Positions 28,899 to 38,527 are shown, counted from the first letter of the stretch. The stretch: 64,000 bases of DNA from Chitinophagales bacterium (GCA_041392475.1 JAWKLZ010000002.1:1930501-1994500), one strand, 5' to 3'. Notes: a model not told the origin generated them from the sequence alone. Translations and numbers: made by a program.

Positions 28899-29770
28899 AA
28901 GAGGATGCTTGTGGTCTAAGATTTCTTCTCGAATAGCGATGGATTTTAGCTGAAACTCGAGGGCTTTGCTCGCATCCCCTAAGGAGCGATAGGTGAGGGC
29001 AATATTTCCGTAAGAGGTGGCTAAATCAGGATGCTTGTGGTCTAAGATTTCTTCGAAAATAGCGATGGATTTTAGCTGAAACTCGAGGGCTTTTCTCGCA
29101 TCCCCTAAGGAGCTATAGGTGAGGGCAATATTTCCGTAAGAGGTGGCTAAATCAGGATGCTTGTGGTCTAAGATTTCTTCTCGAATAGCGATGGATTTTA
29201 GCTGAAACTCGAGGGCTTTTCTCGCATCCCCTAAGTCGCTATAGGTGAGGGCAATATTGTTGTAAGAGGTGGCTAAATAAGGATGCTTGTGGTCTAAGAT
29301 TTCTTCTTCTATAGCGATGGATTTTAGCTGAAACTCGAGGGCTTTGCTCGCATCCCCTAAGTCGCTATAGGTGAGGGCAATATTGTTGTAAGAGGTGGCT
29401 AAAGAAGGATGCTTGTGGTCTAAGATTTCTTCTCGAATAGCGATGGATTTTAGCTGAAACTCGAGGGCTTTTCTCGCATCCCCTAAGTCGCTATAGGTGA
29501 GGGCAATATTGTTGTAAGAGGTGGCTAAAGAAGGATGCTTGTGGTCTAAGATTTCTTCGAGAATAGCGATGTCTTTTAGCTGAAACTCGAGGGCTTTGCT
29601 CGCATCCCCTAAGTCGCTATAGGTGAGGGCAATATTTCCGTAAGAGGTGGCTAAATCAGGATGCTTGTGGTCTAAGATTTCTTCGAGAATAGCGATGGAT
29701 TTTAGCTGAAAATCGAGGGCTTTTCTCGCATCCCCTAAGGAACGATGGATGTTTGCAGCATTTCCATACA
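28270..29770 (-). repeat. 126-bp tandem repeats encoding 42-residue TPR units
   Basis: About twelve copies with a strict 126-bp period (anchor GAGGTGGCTAAA at 28385, 28511, 28637, 28763, 28889, 29014, 29140, 29266, 29392, 29518, 29644). The single exception is the 125-bp step 28889-29014 that causes the frameshift. Units are nearly identical at DNA level; differences cluster at a few codons (for example AI[R/L/E/F]EEIL and S[D/S/R]LGDA[R/S]). Confidence 0.95.
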
Positions 29771-31937
29771 GTGCAGCGATGTCTTGTGTTTGGGCATTTT
29801 GCAGCCTTTCCAAGAGCGTATCGGTATAGACCAAATAGGGTGCTTTTTTTAGGGAATTGTCGCCTGCATAGACCCTCAGTTTCCATGCTAACCCTTCCAC
29901 CAAGACCCCACAATTCTCCCCATTTGGCTCCATTTTTTCTCGTATCACCTCCTGCACGACTTGGTGCATTTTGTATTCATTGCTTTCCTCTTCAAATTCC
30001 AGCCAACCTTTTTCGACCAATTCGCCTAAGGTTTCATCAAATTCATCTTCCGTAACATCCCCCTTGCCCCCTTCAAAGGGGGAATCCTTAATTTGCAGAA
30101 AATCAGCCATCAAACTGTATTCAATCGGAATCGCTGGCAAAACCGCAAATTGCAGCAACAGCCACTGAGCGTAGTCGTCCAAAGGATGGATTTCAAACAT
30201 GGCGGCAATGATTTCTTCGTATTTCTTTTGTTGGTGTTGGGCATAATCGGAGCGAATTTTTCTGCTTTTGTCGGGCTTCAATAGACCTTTGGCTTGCAGG
30301 TTGTCGTAGAGGTTTTGCAGTTCGTAGCCTTTGCCTCGGAGTTGTTGAAGGTTTTTGGCGAGCAGTTCGATGCTGAGGGTGTGTCGCCCGATGTATTGCA
30401 GCAGTTTTTCGAGCAGCGGTGTTTGGTTTTTTGCCGCAGGATAGTAGTCACAAAACAGTTCTTTGGCTTTGGTGAGCGACAAGACACCGATGGCGTGTTG
30501 TGTGAACTGTGGAAGATTGCTTCGAGAAGTCAGCAGTACGCTCGTTTGGGAAAAGGGGAAGGATTGTTGCGCCAAGTCGTCGGCATCGTTGGCATTGTCG
30601 ATGACCAAGAGTTTTGTGCCTTGTAGGTTGGCTAATTTTCGCCACACTTCTCTGAATCTCGTTTCGGTCGTTTGTCCTTCGCCGACTTCAATGCCCAGAC
30701 TTGTTTCTATGCCGCTGTCCAATACGGCGGATTGAATGTCGGAAACGACAGTGAACCACGCCATGTAATCGTAGTCGGTTTGATGTTCTCGCCAATAGGC
30801 TTGTGCCAAGGTCGTTTTGCCGATGCCGCCAATGCCATTCACCAAGACCACATTGCCGCTGTTTTGCAGCTTTTGGCGGATGTCTTTGAGGTCTTTTTCT
30901 CGCCCCAAGAAATTTTTGGGAGGCGTAGAGGGTGGAGCGGTGAGGAATTTGTTGGAGACAATGCCTTTGAGTTCTTGCTTGAATATTTGGCGGGTTATGT
31001 CGTGTTCATCGGTGACGGTTTTTCGGGTTTGTCGGTGTGCTGCTTCAATGCTTTCGGTCAGTTGTTCTTTCAGAAAAACAATAGCCGCTTGACGGTTTTG
31101 TTCGAGTTCGCTGAGGTGACTGTCGAGGGTGTTCAGTAGGGCAGTTTGAAAGTTTTGCTGTTCGGCAGTGTGTTCTTCAAATGCCTGTTTGATTTTGAAG
31201 GCTTCGTAGCCCAATGCCCCTCTGATGCTTTCCTCCAAATCCTCCAATTTGCTCAAACTTTCCAACACATCTCGCATCCACAAACGCTGAAAAGCAATCC
31301 ATGCCTGTGGATTGTTTTTGAGTTCTTCGCCAAAATACAATTGCAGGGAATTGCCAAAGTTGGCTTTGAAGTAGTCGGGAAATACCTTTCCATGCCCCTT
31401 CAAGGTTTCGGTCGTCAATTCGTTTTCAGCGAAAGCGGTCAGCGCATCGGATTGTTTTTCGGCAAAAGCTTGTAGGTCAGATTCGGTGATGTTTTCGGCT
31501 ATCATGCTTTGCAGCATTTGGTCTTGTACCTGCTGTTGAAGTGCTTTTATTTTCCTTTCGACTGCCTGTAGGTGCATTTTATGTTGGGAAGGAAATGGTT
31601 GATTGTGTGATTCATAAATTTGCTCCAAATTGTCGGCATAGTTGGCGTAGAGTGCGCCCAAAGTAGCGCTGACGGCATCTCGATAGGCTTTGAGGAGGTG
31701 GTGATTGGTGATGTCGGTGCCTTTGGGTTGCTGAAAAAAGTAGTTGCGGATTTGGTCAAATTCGACTTTGTTGTAGTGTTCGGCTGCAATATTTCCAGCG
31801 ATTCCTCCTGCGGTTTTTATTGCAGCGGTCAGAATGGGAGGAGAGAGCAGGTTTTCTGCCATTGCGGCTGCAAAGGTTGCTGCCGAGTAGGTGAGAAGTT
31901 TTATTGAATTGGAGTTTGAAGTGTTTTTTGTGGGCAT
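28896..31937 (-). CDS. STAND-family NB-ARC ATPase with TPR repeats (frameshifted at 3' end)
   Basis: 1,013 codons before a premature stop. The N-terminal 330 residues are helical, with an Ala/Gly-rich hydrophobic stretch at about 17-50 and long coiled segments, and match no family I recognise; in STAND proteins this is the effector position. Residues about 345-600 are the NB-ARC ATPase: FLGREKDLKDI, VNGIGGIGKTTLAQ (Walker A, about 370), KLLVIDNANDADD (Walker B) and SVLLTSRSN (sensor). A winged-helix-like region (MHQVVQEVIREKM near 660) precedes TPR units starting near 715. Such architectures act as ligand-triggered signalling ATPases, and many are antiphage (Avs-like or NB-ARC systems). The TPR domain would sense the trigger. 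It stands alone, so effector and sensor should both be in this chain. Confidence 0.85.
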   Translation of the reverse strand: MPTKNTSNSNSIKLLTYSAATFAAAMAENLLSPPILTAAIKTAGGIAGNIAAEHYNKVEFDQIRNYFFQQPKGTDITNHHLLKAYRDAVSATLGALYANYADNLEQIYESHNQPFPSQHKMHLQAVERKIKALQQQVQDQMLQSMIAENITESDLQAFAEKQSDALTAFAENELTTETLKGHGKVFPDYFKANFGNSLQLYFGEELKNNPQAWIAFQRLWMRDVLESLSKLEDLEESIRGALGYEAFKIKQAFEEHTAEQQNFQTALLNTLDSHLSELEQNRQAAIVFLKEQLTESIEAAHRQTRKTVTDEHDITRQIFKQELKGIVSNKFLTAPPSTPPKNFLGREKDLKDIRQKLQNSGNVVLVNGIGGIGKTTLAQAYWREHQTDYDYMAWFTVVSDIQSAVLDSGIETSLGIEVGEGQTTETRFREVWRKLANLQGTKLLVIDNANDADDLAQQSFPFSQTSVLLTSRSNLPQFTQHAIGVLSLTKAKELFCDYYPAAKNQTPLLEKLLQYIGRHTLSIELLAKNLQQLRGKGYELQNLYDNLQAKGLLKPDKSRKIRSDYAQHQQKKYEEIIAAMFEIHPLDDYAQWLLLQFAVLPAIPIEYSLMADFLQIKDSPFEGGKGDVTEDEFDETLGELVEKGWLEFEEESNEYKMHQVVQEVIREKMEPNGENCGVLVEGLAWKLRVYAGDNSLKKAPYLVYTDTLLERLQNAQTQDIAALYGNAANIHRSLGDARKALDFQLKSIAILEEILDHKHPDLATSYGNIALTYSDLGDASKALEFQLKDIAILEEILDHKHPSLATSYNNIALTYSDLGDARKALEFQLKSIAIREEILDHKHPSLATSYNNIALTYSDLGDASKALEFQLKSIAIEEEILDHKHPYLATSYNNIALTYSDLGDARKALEFQLKSIAIREEILDHKHPDLATSYGNIALTYSSLGDARKALEFQLKSIAIFEEILDHKHPDLATSYGNIALTYRSLGDASKALEFQLKSIAIREEILDHKHPL

Positions 31938-32092
31938 TGGCGGTTGGAGATTTGATTTTTATGGAATGACCTTTTTTGTTATTTACAAGGAAGGTAAGGA
32001 TTTAGTTCCGAAAATACTTCTTATTTTCCGAAATATCATGACTGCAAACTTAACTTGAAGTAAGAAGCCAAACCACCTTCTACCAAATTCCT

Positions 32093-32100
32093 TATCTTTG
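32093..32100 (+). promoter_or_regulatory. Possible -7 element before the lipoprotein gene
   Basis: TATCTTTG matches TAnnTTTG exactly, 62 bp before the start codon of the gene at 32162. No TTTG is seen at 19-21 bp upstream. Confidence 0.4.
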
Positions 32101-32161
32101 CCGCTGCCAATACTTCAACACCACAAAACGTTTTAGAAGTAAGAACACAAAATAACCATAG

Positions 32162-32689
32162 ATGAATTGCACAAAATATTTTACCATCTTCCTCTTATTC
32201 ATTGCAATAAGCATTGTTTGCAGTTGCGACATCACACCCGATTGTACAACAGAGGACGATTTAGCTGAATTTGAAACATTGCAGGGAATGGCAGATGCGG
32301 CTATTTACGACAGTATTTTTCTATTACCGCATACATTGGATACATCCGTAATGGTCAATCAAACCTATAGAATTGATGATGCCTATACTTATGACGCTCT
32401 TTTGCCGACTGCCAATTGCCCCGATTGCCGATTGCCGTCTATCAATTTTGATACACACACTTTGATTGGTCTGTATTTGACCGAACCCTGTTTGGCGATT
32501 TATGTGCGTAAATTGGTGAAAATAGATGAAAAAAATTACCGTTATTTGGTGAAAATTGTCCAAGACAACCGATGTATAACGGCTTCTTGCTTCAATTTTT
32601 CCTTCAATTTCATCACCGTTCCCAAACTACCTGCTGATGCCACAGTGACCTATGAGGTAGGACATATTACAACAGAGTGTGATTGTTGA
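32162..32689 (+). CDS. Cys-rich lipoprotein of unknown function
   Basis: 175 residues with a lipoprotein signal (FTIFLLFIAISIVCSCD; lipid attachment at one of the two Cys near residue 20). The mature part has paired cysteines (CPDC, CITASC, and CDC at the extreme C-terminus), which suggests a disulfide-stabilised periplasmic or outer-membrane domain. I do not recognise the family. Its stop lies 42 bp before the chosen start of the haloperoxidase-like gene, so the two are probably one transcript. Confidence 0.65.
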   Translation: MNCTKYFTIFLLFIAISIVCSCDITPDCTTEDDLAEFETLQGMADAAIYDSIFLLPHTLDTSVMVNQTYRIDDAYTYDALLPTANCPDCRLPSINFDTHTLIGLYLTEPCLAIYVRKLVKIDEKNYRYLVKIVQDNRCITASCFNFSFNFITVPKLPADATVTYEVGHITTECDC

Positions 32690-32730
32690 TGATGGGTTTT
32701 TATTTGAAATCCGACTTAAAAAAGAACAAA

Positions 32731-34071
32731 ATGAGTTTTAAAAATTATTCAATCCTTTCGCTACTAATCGTTTGTTTGTTAGGCATTACTGCTTGTCAAG
32801 AAAGCAGGAATACCGACTACAAAGTGGAGGCAAACAATCCGATACACTACCACAATGCGGTGAAAAAATTGACCGATGTGATTGTCCACGATATTTTTTC
32901 ACCTCCCGTAGCAAGCCGTATTTATGCCTATCCCAACATTGCAGCTTACCAAGTGCTTCGACAAGAACATCCTGAATACAAGAGTCTTGCAGGACAATTG
33001 AATGAATTGGAGGAAGGGCCACAACCCGAAAAAGATGTGGATTATTGTTATCCTTTGGCAGCTATTCACGCTTTTTTAACCGTTGGAAAAGCCATGATCT
33101 TTTCGGAAGATAAAATTGAAGCTCATGAAGCAGCCGTTTATCAAACTTACAAAGACATGGGCATTCCTCAATCTGTTTATGAGCGTTCTATAAACTATGG
33201 AGATGCCGTTGCCAAACACATTTTGGCTTGGTCAGATGGTGACAACTACAAGCAAACGAGGACTTTTTCTAAATACAGCATCACCGAGGATGCGGACAAA
33301 TGGAAACCTACTCCACCTGCTTATATGGACGGTATTGAACCTCATTGGAAGGAAATTCGTCCTTTTGTGATAGATTCAGCGCAGCAATTCATACCGATGC
33401 CTCCTCCAAAATTTGATATGACCGAAGGCAGCGATTTTTACAAAGAAACCATGAATGTCTATGAAACGGTCAAAAATATTACTGATGATCAAAAAAGCAT
33501 TGCCAGTTTTTGGGACTGCAATCCCTATGTTTCGCACCAAACGGGCCATGTGATGTATGCCACTAAAAAAATCACGCCAGGAGGTCATTGGATGGGCATT
33601 ACTGCTATTGCAACCCAACAAGACAGCGCAGACATCATGCGAACGAGCCAAATCTATACATCTGTTGCGGTGACACTTGCCGATGCCTTTATCAGTTGTT
33701 GGGATGAAAAATACCGCAGCAATTTGATTCGCCCCGAAACGGTTATCAATGAGTACATTGACGAAAGTTGGTTGCCCGTTTTACAGACTCCTCCATTTCC
33801 CGAACATACGAGTGGACACAGTGTGATTTCGACTGCTGCTGCCACAATGTTGACACATTTGATGGGTGATAACTTTGTTTTTTTGGATACGACCGAAGTA
33901 GCGTATGGACTTCCACCTCGCTCCTTCAATTCTTTTTTGGAGGCTTCAAGTGAGGCTGCTATTAGCCGATTGTATGGAGGAATTCACTACATGCCTGCGA
34001 TTGAATATGGAGTAGCTCAGGGAAAGGAGGTAGGAAATTTTGTGGTGGAGAATTTGGTGACTGGTGATTAG
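32731..34071 (+). CDS. Vanadium-haloperoxidase/PAP2-like lipoprotein
   Basis: 446 residues from ATG at 32731; this start gives a clean lipoprotein signal (SLLIVCLLGITAC, lipidated Cys22), while the longer frame from 32683 overlaps the previous gene. The vanadate/phosphate-binding signature of the superfamily is complete: KYRSNLIRPE (K...RP), HTSGHSV (SGH) and SRLYGGIHY (SR...H). Family members are vanadium-dependent haloperoxidases or acid phosphatases; Bacteroidota lipoproteins of this size are usually named haloperoxidases without proof. The last motif reads HYMPAIE instead of the more usual HYxxD, so activity is uncertain. It probably acts at the periplasmic face or on the cell surface. 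Confidence 0.8.
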   Translation: MSFKNYSILSLLIVCLLGITACQESRNTDYKVEANNPIHYHNAVKKLTDVIVHDIFSPPVASRIYAYPNIAAYQVLRQEHPEYKSLAGQLNELEEGPQPEKDVDYCYPLAAIHAFLTVGKAMIFSEDKIEAHEAAVYQTYKDMGIPQSVYERSINYGDAVAKHILAWSDGDNYKQTRTFSKYSITEDADKWKPTPPAYMDGIEPHWKEIRPFVIDSAQQFIPMPPPKFDMTEGSDFYKETMNVYETVKNITDDQKSIASFWDCNPYVSHQTGHVMYATKKITPGGHWMGITAIATQQDSADIMRTSQIYTSVAVTLADAFISCWDEKYRSNLIRPETVINEYIDESWLPVLQTPPFPEHTSGHSVISTAAATMLTHLMGDNFVFLDTTEVAYGLPPRSFNSFLEASSEAAISRLYGGIHYMPAIEYGVAQGKEVGNFVVENLVTGD

Positions 34072-34156
34072 TTGCTTGGTAAATGGTTATTAGTAATTGG
34101 TGACTTGTGATTAGTTGTTTGGTAAATGGGTAATGGGCAATTATTTGCTAATCAAC

Positions 34157-34344
34157 TAATCACCATTGTCTGCTTCCCCAATCTTTGAAGACCTAAGATA
34201 TTTAATATAGCCATTCAAAAACTTCAAACATTCTTCTTGCTGGATTTTTCCTTCCTTCAATAATTCAGAGGATATGTATTTTTCATCAAATGAAGTAATC
34301 TTTGTAAGCCACTGTTCTGTTTGTTTTTTTGATAATTTTTTAAT
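34157..34344 (-). pseudogene. Short gene remnant downstream of rarA
   Basis: About 62 codons read as protein-like sequence on the minus strand (KKQTEQWLTKITSFDEKYI, then LLKEGKIQQEECLKFLNGYI) and end at a TAG. There is no start codon: an in-frame TAG precedes the first coding-like residue. I take it as a 5'-truncated remnant of unknown family. The surrounding 34072-34395 region also contains several GGTAATTGGTGATTAGT-type low-complexity copies. Confidence 0.4.
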
Positions 34345-34395
34345 CTAAAGACGGTTGCGTATTTGCCAATCAACCAGTTACCATTCCACCAGTCA

Positions 34396-35664
34396 CTAAT
34401 ATCCATACTTCTTCCCCCACCATTCCCTCAACTGTTTCCGCATTTGCTGCTCACGGGCATTGTTGCCAGGTTCATAAAATTTAGTGTCTTTGATGGCATC
34501 AGGTAAAAATTCTTGGGCAGCAAAATTGCCCTCATAATCATGTGAATATTGATAGTTTTTGCCATAGTTGAGTTCTTTCATCAGTTTGGTAGGAGCATTG
34601 CGAAGGGGAAGCGGAACGGGGAGATTACCTGTTTGTTTGGCTTTGGCTTGCGCTAGTTTGAGAGCCTTGTAGGAGGCATTGCTTTTGGCGGAAGTAGCGA
34701 GGTAAATGGCTGTTTGTGAGAGAATCAAGCCACATTCGGGATAACCAATCTTAGCCACCGCTTCAAAACACGCATTTGCCAATAGTAGCGCATTGGGGTT
34801 GGCATTGCCGATGTCTTCCGATGCCAAAATCAACAAACGACGGGCAATAAACTTTGGATCTTCGCCACCCTCCAACATTCTCGCCAACCAATAAACCGCC
34901 GCATTTGGGTCGCTGCCCCGCATGGACTTGATGAATGCCGAAATAATGTCGTAGTGTTGTTCCCCCCCCTTGTCGTACCGCAGCATTTGGTTGTGGGCAA
35001 AATGTTCGACAACTTGATTGGTAATCAACGCTTTGGGCGTTTGGATGCTCTGCAGTAAAAGTTCAAACAAGTTCAACAACCTTCGAGCATCACCTCCCGA
35101 TAATTGCAGCAATGCCTCATATTCTTGCAGTTCGATTTCTCTTTTCTGCAATGTGCTGTCTGTTTCCATTGCCTGTTGCAAAATCTTCAGTAAGTCCTCT
35201 TTTCCCAATTCCTCCAATACATACACTTGACTGCGAGAGAGTAAAGCTGCAATGACTTCAAAGGATGGGTTTTCGGTCGTTGCGCCAATGAGGGTAATCG
35301 TGCCTTTTTCGACTGCACCCAAAAGTGAATCTTGTTGCGATTTGCTGAAACGGTGGATTTCGTCAATAAACAAAATCGCTCGCCCTCCCTTCAATCTCGC
35401 CTTAGCAATTACCTCACGCACCTGTTTCACTCCCGAACTAATGGCACTCAAGGTATAAAATGGCACATCCAAATAGTTGGCTATCAGCATCGCCATCGTA
35501 GTCTTACCCACACCTGGCGGTCCCCAAAATATCATGGAAGGACAATGACCACTCTCCAACACTTTGCGGAGAACTTTGTCTTTGCCGACCAAGTGTTCTT
35601 GTCCCACAAACTCGTCTAAAGTTTTGGGTCTCATGCGTTCTGCTAAAGGCTGAAATAGGGACAT
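34396..35664 (-). CDS. rarA: Replication-associated recombination protein A (RarA/MgsA AAA+ ATPase)
   Basis: 422 residues, the usual size. The protein is a homotetrameric AAA+ ATPase related to clamp loaders that acts at stalled replication forks and single-strand gaps. Visible: PLAERMRPKTLDEFVGQEHLV at the N-terminus, GPPGVGKTTMA (Walker A, near residue 50), LFIDEIHRFSKSQQD (Walker B), GATTENPSFEV (sensor 1), GGDARRLLN (sensor 2), and the C-terminal MgsA domain with YPECGLILSQTAIYLATSAKSN. It is separated from the upstream sigma-like gene by only 15 bp, so the two are likely co-transcribed. Confidence 0.92.
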   Translation of the reverse strand: MSLFQPLAERMRPKTLDEFVGQEHLVGKDKVLRKVLESGHCPSMIFWGPPGVGKTTMAMLIANYLDVPFYTLSAISSGVKQVREVIAKARLKGGRAILFIDEIHRFSKSQQDSLLGAVEKGTITLIGATTENPSFEVIAALLSRSQVYVLEELGKEDLLKILQQAMETDSTLQKREIELQEYEALLQLSGGDARRLLNLFELLLQSIQTPKALITNQVVEHFAHNQMLRYDKGGEQHYDIISAFIKSMRGSDPNAAVYWLARMLEGGEDPKFIARRLLILASEDIGNANPNALLLANACFEAVAKIGYPECGLILSQTAIYLATSAKSNASYKALKLAQAKAKQTGNLPVPLPLRNAPTKLMKELNYGKNYQYSHDYEGNFAAQEFLPDAIKDTKFYEPGNNAREQQMRKQLREWWGKKYGY

Positions 35665-35679
35665 ATGTTTTTTTGATGG

Positions 35680-36708
35680 TTAAATTTCATAATAATGATA
35701 CACCAAAACTTCAAAATACCAATCTTTCATTTTTTGCTCTTCTTTACCCAGGTTCTGCAAATCAGTGTCAAAAATACTGTTCCAAACGACTGTTCTATGG
35801 CGTTCAAACCATTTTCGGAGCGAGTCGGGCGTACCTTTTGAAGCTATTTCTTCTAATTGGCACACAAAATTATACAAAATAACGTACAATTCTCCCCGTG
35901 GTAAATCGGTGTAGTCTTTTACAAAACAACTCAATACCTCTATCAGCAAATCATCCGAACAATTGGGATAATGTTGGCGTACAATGGCGGCGGTCAATAA
36001 ATGCCGATATAAGATTTGTAGGCAAAACTCAAAGCGATTGCGTTTTTTGAACAACTTCAAAGCATTCTCCAATTGTTTCAAATGTTGCTGAAAAACAGGA
36101 TTGTGTACCAATAAGGCCATGTCAAAACCTCTTTCAGGCGTGATTTCGGCATTGATTTCAACAGTAGTAGTTTTTCTGTTTTTACTTTTCATTGAGCGCA
36201 AACAATCAATTACCAGATTGCGGATGACCTTGTTCAAAAAAGTGCGTACAGAAGCTTCTCCATAATACTGTTCTTGCAGTTTTCCAGCATGTATTTTCTT
36301 CAAAAACTTCTCACTAACTTCCTGATTTACTTCTTTATAATCTATATTGCCGCTTGTAGTTGTGGCAGCTAAATAACTTATGAGTGGTTGATATTTTACC
36401 GCAAGATGCGTTGATTTTGATTGAAGTAATTGTTGGTCGAAACGGTTGTTGGTCGAGTCGCCTATTTCCTTCAAAGTCCGTTTGGTCAGCACCAAAAATA
36501 GGGTTAAAGGGTTGGCATCTTGTTTTTGGGTTGCCAATATTTTCCATTGAGGCAGAATATTTTCACTGATTATTTTGGTAAAAAGTTGTTCTTCGGTAGC
36601 AGAAAGTTGAAAATGTTTTTTTTGAGCAAATTGTCGCACCGCCTTCAATATCAGTGTATGAAGTTTGGAAGAAAGGGAATCGGTAGAGGTGCTGTCTTTT
36701 GAAAACAT
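35680..36708 (-). CDS. Atypical sigma-70-region-2-like protein
   Basis: 342 residues. A central segment (about 105-175) resembles sigma factor region 2: a helix around YQPLISYLAA, then NIDYKEVNQEVSEKFLKKI, and GEASVRTFLNKVIRNLVIDCLR, followed by a basic patch (KSKNRK). No clear region 4 helix-turn-helix is seen; the C-terminal half is helical and acidic/aromatic with an unusual tail (DWYFEVLVYHYYEI). It may be a diverged sigma factor or a regulator built from that fold. It is the first gene of a two-gene unit with rarA and is divergent from the ExbD-like gene at 36862. Confidence 0.45.
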   Translation of the reverse strand: MFSKDSTSTDSLSSKLHTLILKAVRQFAQKKHFQLSATEEQLFTKIISENILPQWKILATQKQDANPLTLFLVLTKRTLKEIGDSTNNRFDQQLLQSKSTHLAVKYQPLISYLAATTTSGNIDYKEVNQEVSEKFLKKIHAGKLQEQYYGEASVRTFLNKVIRNLVIDCLRSMKSKNRKTTTVEINAEITPERGFDMALLVHNPVFQQHLKQLENALKLFKKRNRFEFCLQILYRHLLTAAIVRQHYPNCSDDLLIEVLSCFVKDYTDLPRGELYVILYNFVCQLEEIASKGTPDSLRKWFERHRTVVWNSIFDTDLQNLGKEEQKMKDWYFEVLVYHYYEI

Positions 36709-36861
36709 GGGTTAAAACTCGGTTGTAGTGTGAAGATAAAGATAACGAAAATAATTCAATCCATAAAGCATAAGAGATTTGTAACATAGCTTTGTTTTTC
36801 GGTATGGTTTGGGAACTAAAATTGCGAAAAACAAGTATTTTAGTTAACAACTTATTTTCAA

Positions 36862-38310
36862 ATGCCTCTAAAGAAAGGATTTATAAGGCCATTTTTCCCG
36901 TTTACTGCAATCCCAAAGTACAAATTTTGGTTGGGGATTGTGATAGGAGCTTTACAGATAATTGTGATTTATTTTTTAGCGACTTACATTCGAGAAACAC
37001 TTCGATGGGGTCTCAGCATAACGATAGGCGACCCGTGGTTATTTTCGGAAGAGGAGCGTCAATTCTACAATTTCTTTTTTGCGTTAATCAGCTTGGTTTG
37101 GGCGCAAAGCACCTGTGTATTTATTTGGTTTACAGGCACGAATCATTCTATCACAAAACATCGTTTTAGAAACCATAGAAGAGATATTCTGAATGATCAT
37201 CAGGTAATTTTGTGGGCAGTTCTGCTGTTTCTTTTGAACAACGCAAGGCTATATGCCACCTATTTTGGTTACGACAACCACCATTATGTTTTTAGTTTTT
37301 ATCCAGATTACCAACTACTTTTTATAGGTTTTGTCGTGGTGATTTTTTTGCATCAGTGGCTCACCATTCGCCGACAATTTCGATTTCCATTGAAGTATAT
37401 TTTGGGTTTAGGCATTGGTTATGTCGCTATTGCAACTCTGCTTTCGATGGTCAATATGGCAGACCATCAAAAAATGGACACCACTCACAGGGATTACAAA
37501 AGGATTACCACTTATCAATTGGATTTGCCACAAGTTGATAGTTATCAACATCTTCGAAAACAAAACAAAGACCTTGATATTTTCTTACTCTATCCCAAAT
37601 CGGATTCTTTGAAGCAAAATCAACCCCATATCTGGATTGAAGATAAGCAAACAAGTTTTGAAGATTTGGGAATGGAATTAGAGCTACAAAAACTCAAAGT
37701 TCACCCTGCTATGGCTTCCCGAATAACACACCGACTTTTCATTGACAAAGAAACCCCTTATTCTGTTGTCAAACAATTGAAGCAAAGACTTCGGGTTCAA
37801 GACTGCTTAAAGGTGGCTTATATGACTGCCGAAAAAGGATATAGAAAAAACAATATGGGTTTGCTGCTTTTGTTAAATCCTTTGTGTGAGGAGGAGTGGG
37901 AAAAAGGATCTGAAAAGGTAGTATTGAAAGATTCAACTCGTTTGTTACTAATTCCGCCACCACCTTGTTTACCTCAACCCAATAAGGATGAAGAAATCAT
38001 TATCTTGCTCGAAATCAATGCTCAAAATCAATTATTTATTGGAGAACAAGAAGCGAATCTTGCTGCAATTTTCTCTATGTTACACTCTCTAATTTCAATT
38101 CACAAGGAAAAATTGGTGCTTATTTTGAGAGTGAATGAACGAGCGAAATATGACTATTATGTGCAGTTAATGGATATTATGTTGGGAGCATACAAACAGG
38201 TACGCAATGAAGATGCAATGACTCAGTTTGGAGAGACTTATGATGATTTATCTCCCGAACAAATGAGGGAAGTCAGATTGAAATACCCCTTGCATATACT
38301 TGAAAAATAA
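36862..38310 (+). CDS. Membrane protein with C-terminal ExbD/TolR-like domain
   Basis: 482 residues. Five or six membrane segments occupy about residues 20-215. A soluble domain follows, and the last 110 residues have the ExbD/TolR periplasmic-domain rhythm: EIIILLEINAQNQLFIGEQEANL, then VLILRVNERAKYDYYVQLMDIML. True ExbD proteins have a single N-terminal membrane helix with a conserved Asp, so this is a different architecture, perhaps a fusion. No ExbB or TonB gene is adjacent. Function unknown; the ExbD resemblance is by eye. Confidence 0.5.
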   Translation: MPLKKGFIRPFFPFTAIPKYKFWLGIVIGALQIIVIYFLATYIRETLRWGLSITIGDPWLFSEEERQFYNFFFALISLVWAQSTCVFIWFTGTNHSITKHRFRNHRRDILNDHQVILWAVLLFLLNNARLYATYFGYDNHHYVFSFYPDYQLLFIGFVVVIFLHQWLTIRRQFRFPLKYILGLGIGYVAIATLLSMVNMADHQKMDTTHRDYKRITTYQLDLPQVDSYQHLRKQNKDLDIFLLYPKSDSLKQNQPHIWIEDKQTSFEDLGMELELQKLKVHPAMASRITHRLFIDKETPYSVVKQLKQRLRVQDCLKVAYMTAEKGYRKNNMGLLLLLNPLCEEEWEKGSEKVVLKDSTRLLLIPPPPCLPQPNKDEEIIILLEINAQNQLFIGEQEANLAAIFSMLHSLISIHKEKLVLILRVNERAKYDYYVQLMDIMLGAYKQVRNEDAMTQFGETYDDLSPEQMREVRLKYPLHILEK

Positions 38311-38397
38311 CCGCCATACAGCATTTTATGTGTATATTTGGAAGTGGAAATTCTAATAAACAAATGGTTCTGTGACAATTTTTGTGGAAGCAATAAA

Positions 38398-38479
38398 GAC
38401 TTCGGAAGTTTCATTTTATAAGAAGTTAATTTTTAGCGAAATAGTTTTTTGATTTTGTAAGCGGCAAACTTCCGAAGTC
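38398..38479. repeat. Interspersed inverted repeat (GGAAGTTT family)
   Basis: Perfect 14-bp arms GACTTCGGAAGTTT (38398-38411) and AAACTTCCGAAGTC (38466-38479) enclose 54 bp. A compact relative lies at 39956-39986, so this is a dispersed element family. Confidence 0.75.
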
Positions 38480-38527
38480 TCAAATCACAGATTTTGTCAA
38501 AGAACCAAACAAATTAGCACAACAACC

